DNA of 64,000 nucleotides from Pachyseris speciosa (taxonomy: Eukaryota; Cnidaria; Anthozoa; Scleractinia; Pachyseridae): the NCBI GenBank assembly GCA_016490735.1, contig JAEMWC010000162.1, positions 597,001 to 661,000 of the forward strand, written 5' to 3'. Of the stretch, positions 12,316-24,400 are shown piece after piece. Each line of letters begins with the position of its first letter. Position 1 is the stretch's first letter. The notes beneath the pieces were generated by a model. It was not told the origin of the DNA, made no database searches, and was given only the letters and a program-made list of their open reading frames with translations. A program made the translations under genes and the position numbers.

Positions 12316-12498
12316 GTTGTACCTTACGTACAAAAAGGAAATGAGGCTTTCGTCCATCATGTAGTTTTGTACGAGTGCCACGGCAACTTTAATGAGAGCC
12401 ATTTTGATGAAGGCGTGCCGTGTAACACGCGTGCCAATGTGCCATATCTGAGATGCCGTGGTGCTCCACTAATCAGCGCATGGGCAGTAGGAGGAGAG
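12316..12498 (+). CDS. MOXD1: Gene A exon 5
   Basis: Preceded by TTTTCAG and followed by GTAACG; phase 0 at both ends; 61 codons. Contains FVHHVVLYEC, whose two histidines correspond to copper-A ligands of PHM/DBH. It differs from gene B exon 5 at nine bases, eight of which change the amino acid. Confidence 0.92.
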
Positions 12499-15400
12499 GT
12501 AACGGTGCACCAGAAATTAATGTTCACCGAAGTTCACCGACCGTTTGAAAACGTCAAAGGGAAGAACCTCGTTCCCAGGGTCTCTCCTCTTCCCGTCCCC
12601 TGGAGCGAGAGAGCAGAGACCCTGGTTGGGTCTGGTCACGTGTGTCTGAGACAATTGTAGACGTTAGGGAGGGGTCCTTATGTCTCAATATTTTGTCGCC
12701 GTTCCTTTTGTCACAATCCAAGCGAGGCTTTCGTGTTCTCTACTCGCTGACACTTTTATGGAGTCTGCCGATCGACTGGGTTCTGGGAAAGTCATCGGTT
12801 TCAAAACAGCTCTCATCCGTTGGAACTAAAAAGTTTATTTCTCTGATATTCAAAAAGCTTTCGATCACAGCCGCTGGTTTAGTATCAAAAGGCGAGTATG
12901 GAGTGATGCGAAACGCAACCGCAAGTTAGTGTTTTATCTGATAAGAATACCGTGTTCCCGACCCGGCTGAGACGGCATATGAGAAAGATATAAGAATCCT
13001 AATATGCCCATGAACTCTTCATGGTTGCTGTGAAAAAGTTTCCCTTTTAATTGCTAACACTTTGGTTTTGACGCATCCGAATTCATGCTGTAACAAATCA
13101 ACGTGGTGTAGTACATATGAGAAGAATGATAATCGTTTCCTGTGAAAAGCGCCTCCCCATGATTTTCACGGTCAAAGATTTTGGATCTTCGACAGCCTCT
13201 GAAAAATATAGCTCATTTATTTCTTCTTCTTTCCGAGCCGCTGCACTTCGAGCAAAATATAAATTTCGAACAAACTTCAGCTGACAAAATGCTCGTTGCG
13301 TTTACCACTGTGCAAATGAGCGACTGTTTTGTTTCGTAGTATGCATAATTTTGGCGTCTGTGGTGCTGCGTCGGTGAAGTTTGGCTTACCAACGGAGAAT
13401 TGATCATTTGGCCGTCTTTTGGCCGATTTATCTTCGTGTATGTTTTCAGCGGGCTAACATGATGATTCAGAGGATGTTAGTGCTTTGTATTTTAGTTATT
13501 TTGACCTCAGAGGTCATTTCTGGGTTATCAACGCCTGTTTGTTGGAACCCGTGTTGTTTCTGTTTAGCGACTGTGGTTTTCACGTCCTTCGAGACGTTTG
13601 GTTTGGCTCATTTCAGTTCGTCCGTTGACCGTACAGCCAGTCTTGTTATCTTAAGTTTGTAAGGATAGCGTTTCTAGCCGTGTGCAATATTTATATTGCC
13701 AGGTCCGGCAGCAAGATGTTCAGTGTTCCTATCACGGCTATCTGTCTTTCGATCCTTTCTTTAGCACTGTAGCTTCTAAAAGAGCTACGCAGCAGAAATT
13801 GATCACTTAGCTTTGGTTACGGCTGTGTTTTTGATCGTTTCGCTCCGCTCTGTAACTGCGGTTCTTAGTAGTTTCCTCCTTTTGTTAATGCCAATTTATT
13901 GGCTGTGTTTTGAGTACGCCATGAAATGACAGGCAAGACCATGGTTTCGATCCTCCCTTGTGGATCTCGTCAGTTGCCGGGAATGGCTTGATTAGAGTTG
14001 TTCTTTAGGCAACGTCGTTCTTTTATCAGGATTTATCCCACTTGACATGGTTCGTGCTTTGCGGATAACAGTGCTCACACGCTTCGATGGCTTTCCGTAC
14101 ATTTCCGTTCTCCCCTAGGCTCAGTAGAGACAACTTTCACACTAATCCGCCCCTCCCTCGACTTGTTTATTTGTAATCTCCCAGATTCTGGGAGACACGT
14201 GACCAGACCCAACCAGGGTCTCTTCTCTCTCGCTCCAGGGGGCGGGAAGAGGAGAGACCCTGGGAACGAGGTTGCAAAGGGAAACGTACATTATTTTGTA
14301 CTCGACTCGATTATCATAATATAAACTGCCACGAGATGGTGTGAAATCGGAAATAAAGTGCTAATGGCACATTGCTACATTCATAAAAATGATGACTGAT
14401 GGCCACTTTCACAACCAAAATACCTACCTAATAAGGTGTTTTGATTGTACGGAGAGTTGTATTGGTGCATACTGGCAGTCGGCGCAATAAATTTATGAAA
14501 GAGTAAATGGGAAAAAGGAAGGAAAGAAGCTGGATATGCAAAAAATACAAAAAAAAAAAAAAAGCGAATAAGTAACTTGAGGGTAGCAGGGCTCGCCATT
14601 TCATAGTTGAATTTTTACATTTACAATTGAATATCTTGAGCGCGTTGTAACAATGTTATCTTGGTAGCTGGTTTAGCTGATCTCCCATGAATTGCTTTTC
14701 TCAGGGCATTTATTATCTTCAGCATGCTGGATATCCTATAGGAGGAAGTTATTCGCCAAAGGCGTTTATGATGGAAATGCACTATGACAACCCCGAAGGC
14801 AAAGTTGGTAAGTTTCAATAGGTTTGATTTACCGGAAACGTCTTCTTGTTATTGTTTCCTTTCTCCGCAATGGAAAACCTGAATCGCCGTGGGGTTGATC
14901 TAACATACATCGATTTAAACTTTGCTGTCATTACTCCTTTGCTCACCAACGAATTCAAACACTTTCCCGCTGTGATGTCCATAACAATGGCTAGTCTTAA
15001 GCCTGGTGTGAGCCCTTGCTGCGTCTTCACACGGTTTCCCAAAATTAAACCCGTCCAGCGGATTTCACAATAAAATAATAAAATAAAACAAAATAAATAA
15101 ATAAATAAATAAATAAAAACTTATGAAAGGAAGTGGATAGAGGACAATTGTAAGTGTTCATCAATTTTAAGCTTCACTGTTATGGTTAGAAGATGGAAAG
15201 GCTTTCTACCAGAAGTAATCGTGTACAGCTATGTTCCTAAATTAAGGCCTGCTTCAATTACAACGAGGCGCGTGATTTTGAGATTCTGGAACAACGAAGT
15301 TAGGTCGGTTGTTCGTTAGAAACTGATTAAACTCTTATCACACGTATTCTAGGCCTTTGTACCACTGGGAATCTATAGCAAGGATTCCTGGCAAAGTTAG

Positions 15401-18400
15401 GTCATTCCTGATTGCTCTTTCCCTCCGTTCTGTAATTTAATGATGCTGTTTTTGTTATATTTAGGGGTACAAGACAGCTCGGGTTTGACTATTTACTACA
15501 GTGATAAGCTGCGACAATATGATTCCGGGGTATTAGCTGTGGGCGTCGGAGTAAGTAGCTGGCATGTTATTCCTCCGAAAGAGAACAACTGGTTGTCTGT
15601 TGGCTACTGCATGCACCAATGTACAGAGGTGAGCTTGAGAACAGTTTAAACTTCTTTCATACAAATCCTTTTTCCGTAAAGGGCCAGTAGGTATTGTTGT
15701 AAAATCGTCATGGTGAGGAAGAGAAAGGGACTTTCATACAGGATTTCATGATAACTATTTGGAAAATAATCCAAGGACTAAAGAAATGTCCAAATGACTG
15801 TTCGGTTGTGTATTTTTGATGGAGACACAACCTTATTAATGTGTCAATAGAATGATAGCCCAGGGTTAAACCCTCAGTACTAATTAAAGACACCACGCTA
15901 CTTACCTACGAGAAAAATACATGACATTTTGATTACGAAAGTAAATTTGCATAAAGCATGAATAAAAGATGTATCAAGATAGACGGGGTTATTTTTCTGG
16001 TTTATCTGAGCTCAGTTTTTTTCTTTGACGTGTTTTCCTCGTTGAGAAACTGTTTTAGCAGGTGATTTTTTGAAGACTATTAAAGCTTGTTAAGAAAAAA
16101 AAAAATGATTCATTTACGCGAGAGTACCTAACTTGGCAAATGCAAGCTAACCTAACTTTTTATTCTCTTTTAGCCTTTATTCAAAAATACCGGATTACCT
16201 GGTGGTGGAATCAATATATTTTTTTCTGCACTTCACACCCACTTAGCAGGTTAGCGTAGTATTACTACATATAGATAGGATAACCTTAAAATGGAGCTCC
16301 CAGGGCCGTGACCCCATTCAAGAATATAGTCAACCACCCACTGACCCATTCGCTTCCAAGGGTTTTTTGTTTTAGTTACAAGTAAAATCGCTGAGCACCA
16401 GCGAACACTTGGGCAGTCGGTAAGGACGTATATAGGCCATAGCAGAAAACCAATTTACATTAGTTCGCTGGTTTGTTTTGAACAAAATTAACCAGAGAAC
16501 TGTGTGAGATTCATTGTTTGTACAAACAGTACGCATTGTTTAAGTACAATGAGCCTGCAGTAGTTGGCTCCATGCTTTTATGGTCAGCCTCATAACATAA
16601 CATAACATAACATAACATAACATAACATAACATAATAACATAACATAACATAACATAACATAACATAACATAACATAACATAACATAGCATAACGATGAG
16701 CCTAGCGATGAGCCTAGACTATCAACAATGGAGCTGCTTTATTCTTTGATGTTTCCTTTAGGTCGTGCTTCCTGGACAAAGCATGTTCGTAACGGGAAAG
16801 AACTCCCCGAGATTGCTCGGGATAATCATTACGACTTCAATTTCCAGGTCAGGGGGGTATACGTTTAATTTATATATTGTATATACGTAGTCGAACGTTA
16901 CGTCATTATGGTTGTAACTTTAACCCCACCGCTATAGTTGAAGCTGGAGTAACATTAAAACAAAGACGTCCGAAGTCATTCCCAATAAATCGTGAATCTT
17001 GGTTTTCTTTTTACTTCCACAATCACTAGCATAACCCTAAGTACAAGCGTCAGGAAAAGTTGTAATTTCCTTTGTAAGACAATGTCAAATCACAGAATAG
17101 GTTATGATTTTCCACTTTGTAATAAAACCGTTCACTCAGTTTTTTTTTCTTTACTATTTATCATTCAGGACTTCCAACAACTCAGAAAAAAAATTAACAT
17201 CCAGCCGGTAAGTCACTGGTGAAGCAATATCTTTTCTGGTATCCATGGTTGTAGTTTCATACTTAATTAGGTTTGGTTTAATCCGCGTCACGCGTCACGT
17301 TTATCAGGAGATAATTTATTCATACGTCACGCGTCCTTTAAAATGGCCGCCGGAGTTTGCCACATATTGTAATCGTACTTCCGATCACGTGATTTTCCAT
17401 GTGCTCCTTGTCGAGTGAGAGCGGCCATGTTAACTAGTGTCGTTGCGTAAGTTAAATAAACATGACATGGTGGCAGCGGTAAACTGAGATAACATGGAGC
17501 AATTCAAGCCGCCGAGCCCGTTGAGTTTGGAAGGAAATTTAAGCGAGAACTGGAAGCGTTGGAGGCAACGTTTTGAGCTGTATTTAAAGGTGACAGAAGC
17601 CGATCAGAAAGATGAAGAAATACGAGTCGCCATTTTCCTACATTGCGTCGGAGAAGACGGCCTAGAAATCTTTAATAACTTCGAATTTGAAAGTGAGGGG
17701 GATGAGAAAAAGGTTGACGTGGTGCTGAAGAAATTTGACGATTATTGTAGTCCACGAAAGAACACTTTGTTTGAACGATACAAATTCTGAAATCGAAGTC
17801 AACAAGAGGGAGAATCAGTTGACCAATTTTTCACGGAGCTTAAGAGGATGATCAAGAACTATGAGTACACTGAATCAACTGATACGATGGTCCGTGATCG
17901 TTTAGTGTTTGGAATTAGAGATGCCAAAGTGCAGAGCCAGTTACTGCGTATAGATGTAGACAAGTTGACCTGGAGAAAGCCTTATCTTACTGCCGTGCAG
18001 CTGAAGTGACCGAGACTCAGCTAAAGGAAATGAGAAGTGCGTCGCCCGAAAAACAAGTTTTAGCTGTTTCGACTGGCTCTAAACATGACAGCTCAGGGCA
18101 CAAATCCGAAGGGTCTCCCTTTAGCTGCCAAAGGTGCGGCAGTAAACATCTCCCAAGGCAGTGCCCAGCTTTTGGCAAAACATGTTTTGCGTGTGATGGA
18201 AGAAATCATTTCGCTAAAATGTGCAGCCAGCGCACCAGGAAAGTGCACACAGTCACCCCGTTGTTTGCCCCAGCGGAAAGCCCCACTCAGAACACAGGTA
18301 ATGATGGATTAGCGGATACCGAGCTTTTTGTTGGAGAGCTGGAGATAAATTTGGTGGATGGGAGAGCCTGGTACAGCAAGATGAAAGTTGGTGGAAAACT

Positions 18401-21400
18401 TCTTGATTTTAAGTTGGACACTGGACCTGAAGCCAACATAATACCCTGTCAAATTTATGACCGTCTACACCTACCTGGAAACCTGGAGCAAACCAGTGAA
18501 ATATTGTCATCGTATGGGAATCACAAGGTTGTTCCACGGGGCAAAGTCACTCTTAGCTGCAGCATGAAGGATAAAACACACAGTTTGGTTTTCTTCGTGG
18601 TCGATGTAGCTAATGTACCTATTCTTGGCCTGGAAGCATGCACAAAGTTTGGTCCTGTAAAGAAAGTTGACAGCCTGACAGAAACTGTGTATTCTAAGGA
18701 GATGGTGTTACGTGAATACAAGGATGTGTTTGAGGGCCTTGGATGTATGACCCAAGAGTATCATATTGAGATACAACCAGATGCTACTCCAGTGGTACAC
18801 CCTCCCCGTAGAGTTCCGTTTAGCCTTCATGGTAAACTGAAGGGAGCTCTGGATCGCATGGAGAAAAACGGTGTGATTGCCAAGGTGGACAAGCCTACGG
18901 ACTGGGTCAACAGTCTCGTGATTGCTAAGAAGAAAGATGGATCCCTCCGCTTGTGTTTGGACCCGAGAGAGCTGAATAAAGTCATTAAACGTGAGCATTA
19001 CAAAATCCCCACAGCTGAGGAAGTTGTTTCAACGTTGAGTGGCAAAAGTGTGTTCTCTATCCTCGACGAGAAAGATGGGTTCTGGCAAATTCCATTGGAT
19101 GAAGAAAGCTCATTTCTCTGCACCTTCAACTCTCCTTTCGGGAGGTATCGCTTTTTGAGGTGCCGATTTGGAATTAGTTCAGCTCCTGAAGTTTTTCAAA
19201 AACGCAATGACCAGCTGTTCGGGGACATCGAGGGAGTGCATGTGGTCTTTGATGACCTGATCATTGGTGGGAAGGATGATGCTGAGCATGATGGGATACT
19301 TAAGCAAGTCTTGGACCGTGCACGTGCAAACAAAGTCAAATTCAACCCTGACAAGTTCCAGTTTCAGGTGCCTGAAGTTAAGTATTTTGGCCAGGTGGTG
19401 TCTTCAAAGGGGTAAAAACCTGACCCAGACAAGGTCAAAGCGATCACTGAGTATCCCCAGCCCCAGACCAAGGAGGATCTCCGCCGTTTTCTTGGATTAG
19501 TTAACTACCTTGGTGAGTTTGTTTCCAACTTATCAGCGATATCTGAGCCTCTAGGAATCCTCCTCAAGAATGACATAACATGGCACTGGTTAACTGGGCA
19601 AGAGAAAGCATTCCAAGAAATCAAGCGTTTGCTAACCTGTGCACCTGTTTTGAAGCTTTTTGATGTCCACAAAGAGGTGGTGATTGAAACTGACGCATCA
19701 AAAGATGGGCTGGGAGCTTGTTTGCTTCAAGAGAGTCTCCCAGTGGCTTATGCCTCGCGATCGTTGACGGCGTCAGAGAAAAACTACGCCCAAATTGAGA
19801 AAGAGCTTATGGCGATAGTTTTCGCGTGGGAAAAGTTCAAGCAGAATGTCTATGGCCAACCAGTGAGGGTAGTTACAGATCATAAGCCCTTGGAAACACT
19901 CACAAAGAAGAATCTTAACCAGGTTTCACCAAGGCTTCAGAGGATGCTGTTAAGACTTCAGAGGTATTCCTTACATATTACATACAGGCCTGGACCTAAG
20001 ATTCCTGTCCCAGATGCCTTATCCCGTGCTTATCTGTTGAGTGAGTCTGTTGATGAAGATCTTCAGTCTGACATGGAAGTCTTGGTGCATAGCCTTGTGA
20101 AGAATTTGCCCATGAGTGCAGCCTCTAAGTCACAGATTAAAATAGCCACTGCAGAGGATGATTGCCTGGTTATGTTGCAACAGTTAGCGCAGCCTGGCTG
20201 GCCATCAGACAGAAGAACAGTTCCAGAGAGAGTTCGCCACTACTGGAATGTCAGAGATCAAGTGCATGAGGCAGAGGGCCTTATGTTTCTAGGAGAGAAA
20301 CTGATAGTCCCGGCCGTTTTACGGAAAGAAATGCTTAATTTGGTACATGAGAGTCATCAAGGGATAGAGAAGAGCAAAGCCCGTGCCCGTGAAGTGATGT
20401 ACTGGCCAGGTATGGCCAGAGATATTGAGGATACAGTGACCCGCTGTAGTAAGTGTGCTGAGTGGCGTAGAAATAATCAGAAGGAGCCTCTTATCCCGCA
20501 CGAAGTCCCTACTCGTCCGTGGCAAAAACTTGGAGCCGACTTGTTTGATTTTAAAGGGCAGAATTACCTGTGTGTCGTGGATTACTACTCCAAGTTTCCT
20601 GAAATCAGTCTGCTCCCAACCAAGACAGCCAGCTCAGTCATAACTCATTTAAAGTCAATTTTTGCGAGACATGGGATACCTGACGAATTGGTGGCGGATA
20701 ATATGCCGTTTGCAAGCCCTGAACTGAAAAATTTTGCATCCTCCTGGGGTATTAAGATTATCAATTCCAGTCCTCGTTATCCTCAATCTAATGGAATGAG
20801 TGAGAAGACCATAGGGACTATCAAACAATTGTTGAGGAAAGCGGAGGACCCTTAACCCCCACCTACACGAGCGATTTTTCGCTCGCGCCGGTGATCCGAT
20901 TTTTTCAATTTTGTCGCGTCACCAGAGCGCGATGAAAATCGCAAGTGTAGCCACCCTTGAACTGGCAACCCAACAGGTAAAAAGTCGCAAGAAAAAAATT
21001 GCGAGAAATTGAATGAGTTTAATTTTTCGCGATTCTTTTTCTGCGATTTTTTGAGCTGTCGCATCACCCGTGCGAGGGTAGCTACACGGGTGATTTTCAC
21101 TGCGCGCTGGTGACACGACAATTAAAAAAAAAATCGCATCACCATCGCAAGCAAGAAATCGCCCGTGTAGCCGCGGCTTTACATTGCATTGTTAGAATAC
21201 CGGAATACCCCTGTCACAGGTATTGGCTTTTCGCCTGCACAGATGTTAAACAGTCGGAGAGTGAAGTCTAAATTACCGACCACAGCAGAGCTTCTTCAAC
21301 CTCGGGTGGCTTTGGGTGCACGTGAAAGACTACTGGCAGCTCAGCGAAAGCAGAAGTATTATTACGATCGTCAAGCAAAGTCATTAAAGGGACTGGAGAT

Positions 21401-24400
21401 AGAAGATGATGTCAGGGTGAGAGAATGTGGATCTTGGGTTCCTGCTGTCGTCAGCAATGTTTGGCCTACCCCTCGATCCTATGTGGTGCAAACCGAGTCA
21501 GGCGTCACATTGCGAAGGAACAGGAGGCATCTACTTAAAGGCGCTAAGTCCAGTTCATCAGTGGAGAGTGACGAGGAAGCCACTATATCAGGCGTAGCAG
21601 CTCCCTCACCCATTAGATTTGAATTACCTAGAGACCCACAGGAGTACCGTACATCCCCAGAACGTCCCACCACCAACTTGTCTCCTGAGAAGAGCCTGCT
21701 GACCACAAGGAGTGGTCGAACTGTCAAGCCTCCTGATAGGCTTGATTTGTAAACATTCTGCCTATGTTCAAATTAGAGTGACTTGACTGGGTGACCATTT
21801 TCAAAGCGGACATTGTGAAGTGATTATACTTTAAAAGTCCTTATCTCCCCTAGGTTTTAGATTCTTTCTGTGGGAAGGTGTCACATATTGTACTTCCGGT
21901 CACGTGATTTTCCATGTGCTCCTTGTCGAGTGAGAGCGGCCATGTTAACTAGTGTTGTTGCGTTAGTTAAATAAACATGACAGAGTTACTAAAGAATGTA
22001 TGAATTTCAACAGAAAATTTCAGGTAAATTTACCGGTGACAATGCTGCTTATTTTCCGCACGTTGCATGTAAAAACTAAACCGTTAACAGAGTGTTCTTT
22101 GTTGTCTTACAGACTGAAAACGTTAAAAAACTTTAGACAATTTTCAATTGGAAAACTTCGGTAACTGACTCCGATACAGTCACCATTTTAGTCAGATTTT
22201 AGTAAAATTACTCACCTTTAATACAACTTTTGCAATGCATTTCCTCGTTCTGACAACCTTCCGCACGTCCGAGCAATATTACTAGGAAATGAGCTTTCCA
22301 AAATAGCCACTTTTAAGCGGTTTTGTGAAGGATAGGTCCAGACAAAATCACAACGAAAAGGTGCAAAATTCGCAGCCAGTGGATGTTAGGCATCATCGAG
22401 CAAAGCACTCCCCTGAGACTGATCGAAGGTCAGTAATAAAGTTAGAGTTTCTGCTCGTTCTCAATACTCACTAGCCATTATTGACATTATTCAGTTTGAC
22501 TTAGAAACCAAGCCTTTTTTGCATAAGTCCACTGATGTATAGAATTGCTTTAATTTAGTCGCTCTCGATGCCTTCGCTCAAAAGCCGTCATCTTGGAAAC
22601 TCGCGTGTCTAGCGTGCAATCGCGCGGGAGCAAAATGTCCCCGATTTCTGGTAATGTTCAGTGTGTTCGTAGTGTAATTGGCCTGCATTGTGTGGAAACA
22701 ATTTTCGCTACCTATAACACCCTCAGTCATAGAGAACGTGGCCTGAAAATAAAATGGGACCATTACACAAAACAGGAAATAAGACATTTCTTTTTTAGTT
22801 CAGGTTAATTATTTTGAATGAATAGAAAAGAAATCTTTCACTTGTTAGAAATCAGCGCAGTTTCTTATTATAGCTCCACAAACGTAACAGGTTAACTCTC
22901 TATTGAGACGGTGATTTATGTGTCAGTGGAAATTAATCTCGCCATAATATCGCGAACGGATACTAGCTGACTAGCTACTGTCGATCAACCACAACCGCAA
23001 CCAGAATCCCCTTTAAGACCAGAGTATAATACAATACGTTGTTTTTGCGAAAAGGCTAATAATGTAAAAGAAGATGACTCGATGTTATGTTGAAATGCTT
23101 TCACTGCCTGTCAATCTAAAACTGGGATTTTACCTGGTGAGAAATTTGATGGTCGATTTGATAGGTACAGTAGAAGCCCGTAAGTAAGGCCACCGACGGG
23201 CCATAACAATTTGTCCATATTAACGGATAGGGTCAAATTTCAATGCTGGTCTATTTCAAGTGAAAACAAAAGCATACTGTAACTGAATTTAACAAAGAGG
23301 AACAAAATGGTATACATGCATTCCTTTTCAAAGCACAGGCTCCGAACTCAAGCAGAAAGAACATCGTTATTGTTTCCCATTTTAGAATATACATTCGATT
23401 TGATTAGCTCTATGAACAAGGTGAATTTATAGAGGAATATTTGCGCTGGGATTTTACATAAGATCTATAAGAAAAAAGAGTGTAACAGGGTCAACATTTT
23501 CTTAAAAAAAATGAATATTTGAGTGATCATCGCAGTTATGAAAACGAATTAAGCAATACTGGAAATAAATCCTAAAAAAAAAAGAAGAAGAAATTCAGGC
23601 TTGTACGGAAGTCGAACCCATGACCTCTGTGATACCAGTGCAGTGCCCTGCAAACTGAGCTAACAAGCCAACTGAGAGTCGACCCACGATTTATTTTTTC
23701 AGGCTTTATTTTCACTACTGCATATAATAACGGTCATTTATGTAAATATCGACATCACTCACGGGCTTATTGCGAACCAACAAAATTACCAGCTCCCATT
23801 TGGCTTGTTAGCTCATTTGGTACAGCACTGCACCGCTATTACAGCGTCATGGGTTCGACTCCAATACAAGACTTATTTTCTGCAGGCTTTATTTTCAGTA
23901 CAGCATTTGTAGTGCGAAAAATTCCATATGGATATGCTCAAATGTGCATTACAATAAAAATTAAGAACTAACCCTAAAAAAGTGAATGAAACAAGACTCT
24001 CAACATATTTATGAGCAGATCGCGTTGCAAGCTTTAGAGTGGGTTAGTTAGAGACAAAACAAGTGGGAAAATGATTCCAACGGAACTGTGCTTGGATAGC
24101 TTAACACAACGTACGCTTGACTCCTGTTGAAAGTTAGTTGATTTATTGTTATTTTTCAGGGAGATGACATAATTCATTACTGCAAGTATGATTCCACGGA
24201 CAAAGATCAACTGATAAGGGTAATATCTTAAAGGTCCATTGAAACTAAATTTGACAAAAAAAAGGGACAGACGGAAGTGGTCAACTGAAGTTCTCTTAGC
24301 CATTGAAACTAACTTTAACAAAAAGAAAAGGACATACGGAAGCGGTCAACTGAAGTACTCTTAGTTACGATGCCGGGCGCATAGTAACTGCTGGCCAGAA

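Larger units (their letters stand above)
1..16847. repeat. Segmental duplication, copy A (intron 4 to exon 9 of gene A)
   Basis: This stretch matches 57695-64000. The alignable blocks are 1-2058 with 57695 to about 59594, 3386-3597 with about 59582-59772, 8165-8395 with 59765 to about 60010, about 11095-12563 with about 60020-61445, and 14284-16847 with about 61450-64000. The breaks between blocks are insertions present only in copy A. The block is therefore the left member of a tandem duplication carrying a MOXD1-like gene. Its remaining upstream part, including exons 1-4 of gene A, is inferred to lie before base 1. Confidence 0.9.
17358..21982 (+). mobile_element. Gypsy LTR retrotransposon with very short LTRs
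   Basis: 5' LTR 17358-17467 and 3' LTR 21879-21982 both begin TG and end CA and share nearly all sequence; the left copy has a small insertion after ATTGTA. GAGTT flanks the element. TGGTGGCAGCGG directly after the 5' LTR is the likely primer-binding site, and a purine-rich GTGGGAAGG lies just before the 3' LTR. Coding order is gag, protease, RT, RNase H, integrase, as in Metaviridae elements of the Mag/K02A2.6 type. It sits sense in intron 10 of gene A and is broken by stops, frameshifts and a MITE. Confidence 0.93.

Noticed and set aside
12642..12929. Coding region in the hAT-like element
   Set aside because: Short frame without transposase motifs; the element is absent from the paralogue and appears non-autonomous.
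23598..23872. Functional tRNA genes
   Set aside because: Anticodon stems are mismatched and the pieces occur as an inverted repeat pair; tRNA-derived repeat is more likely.
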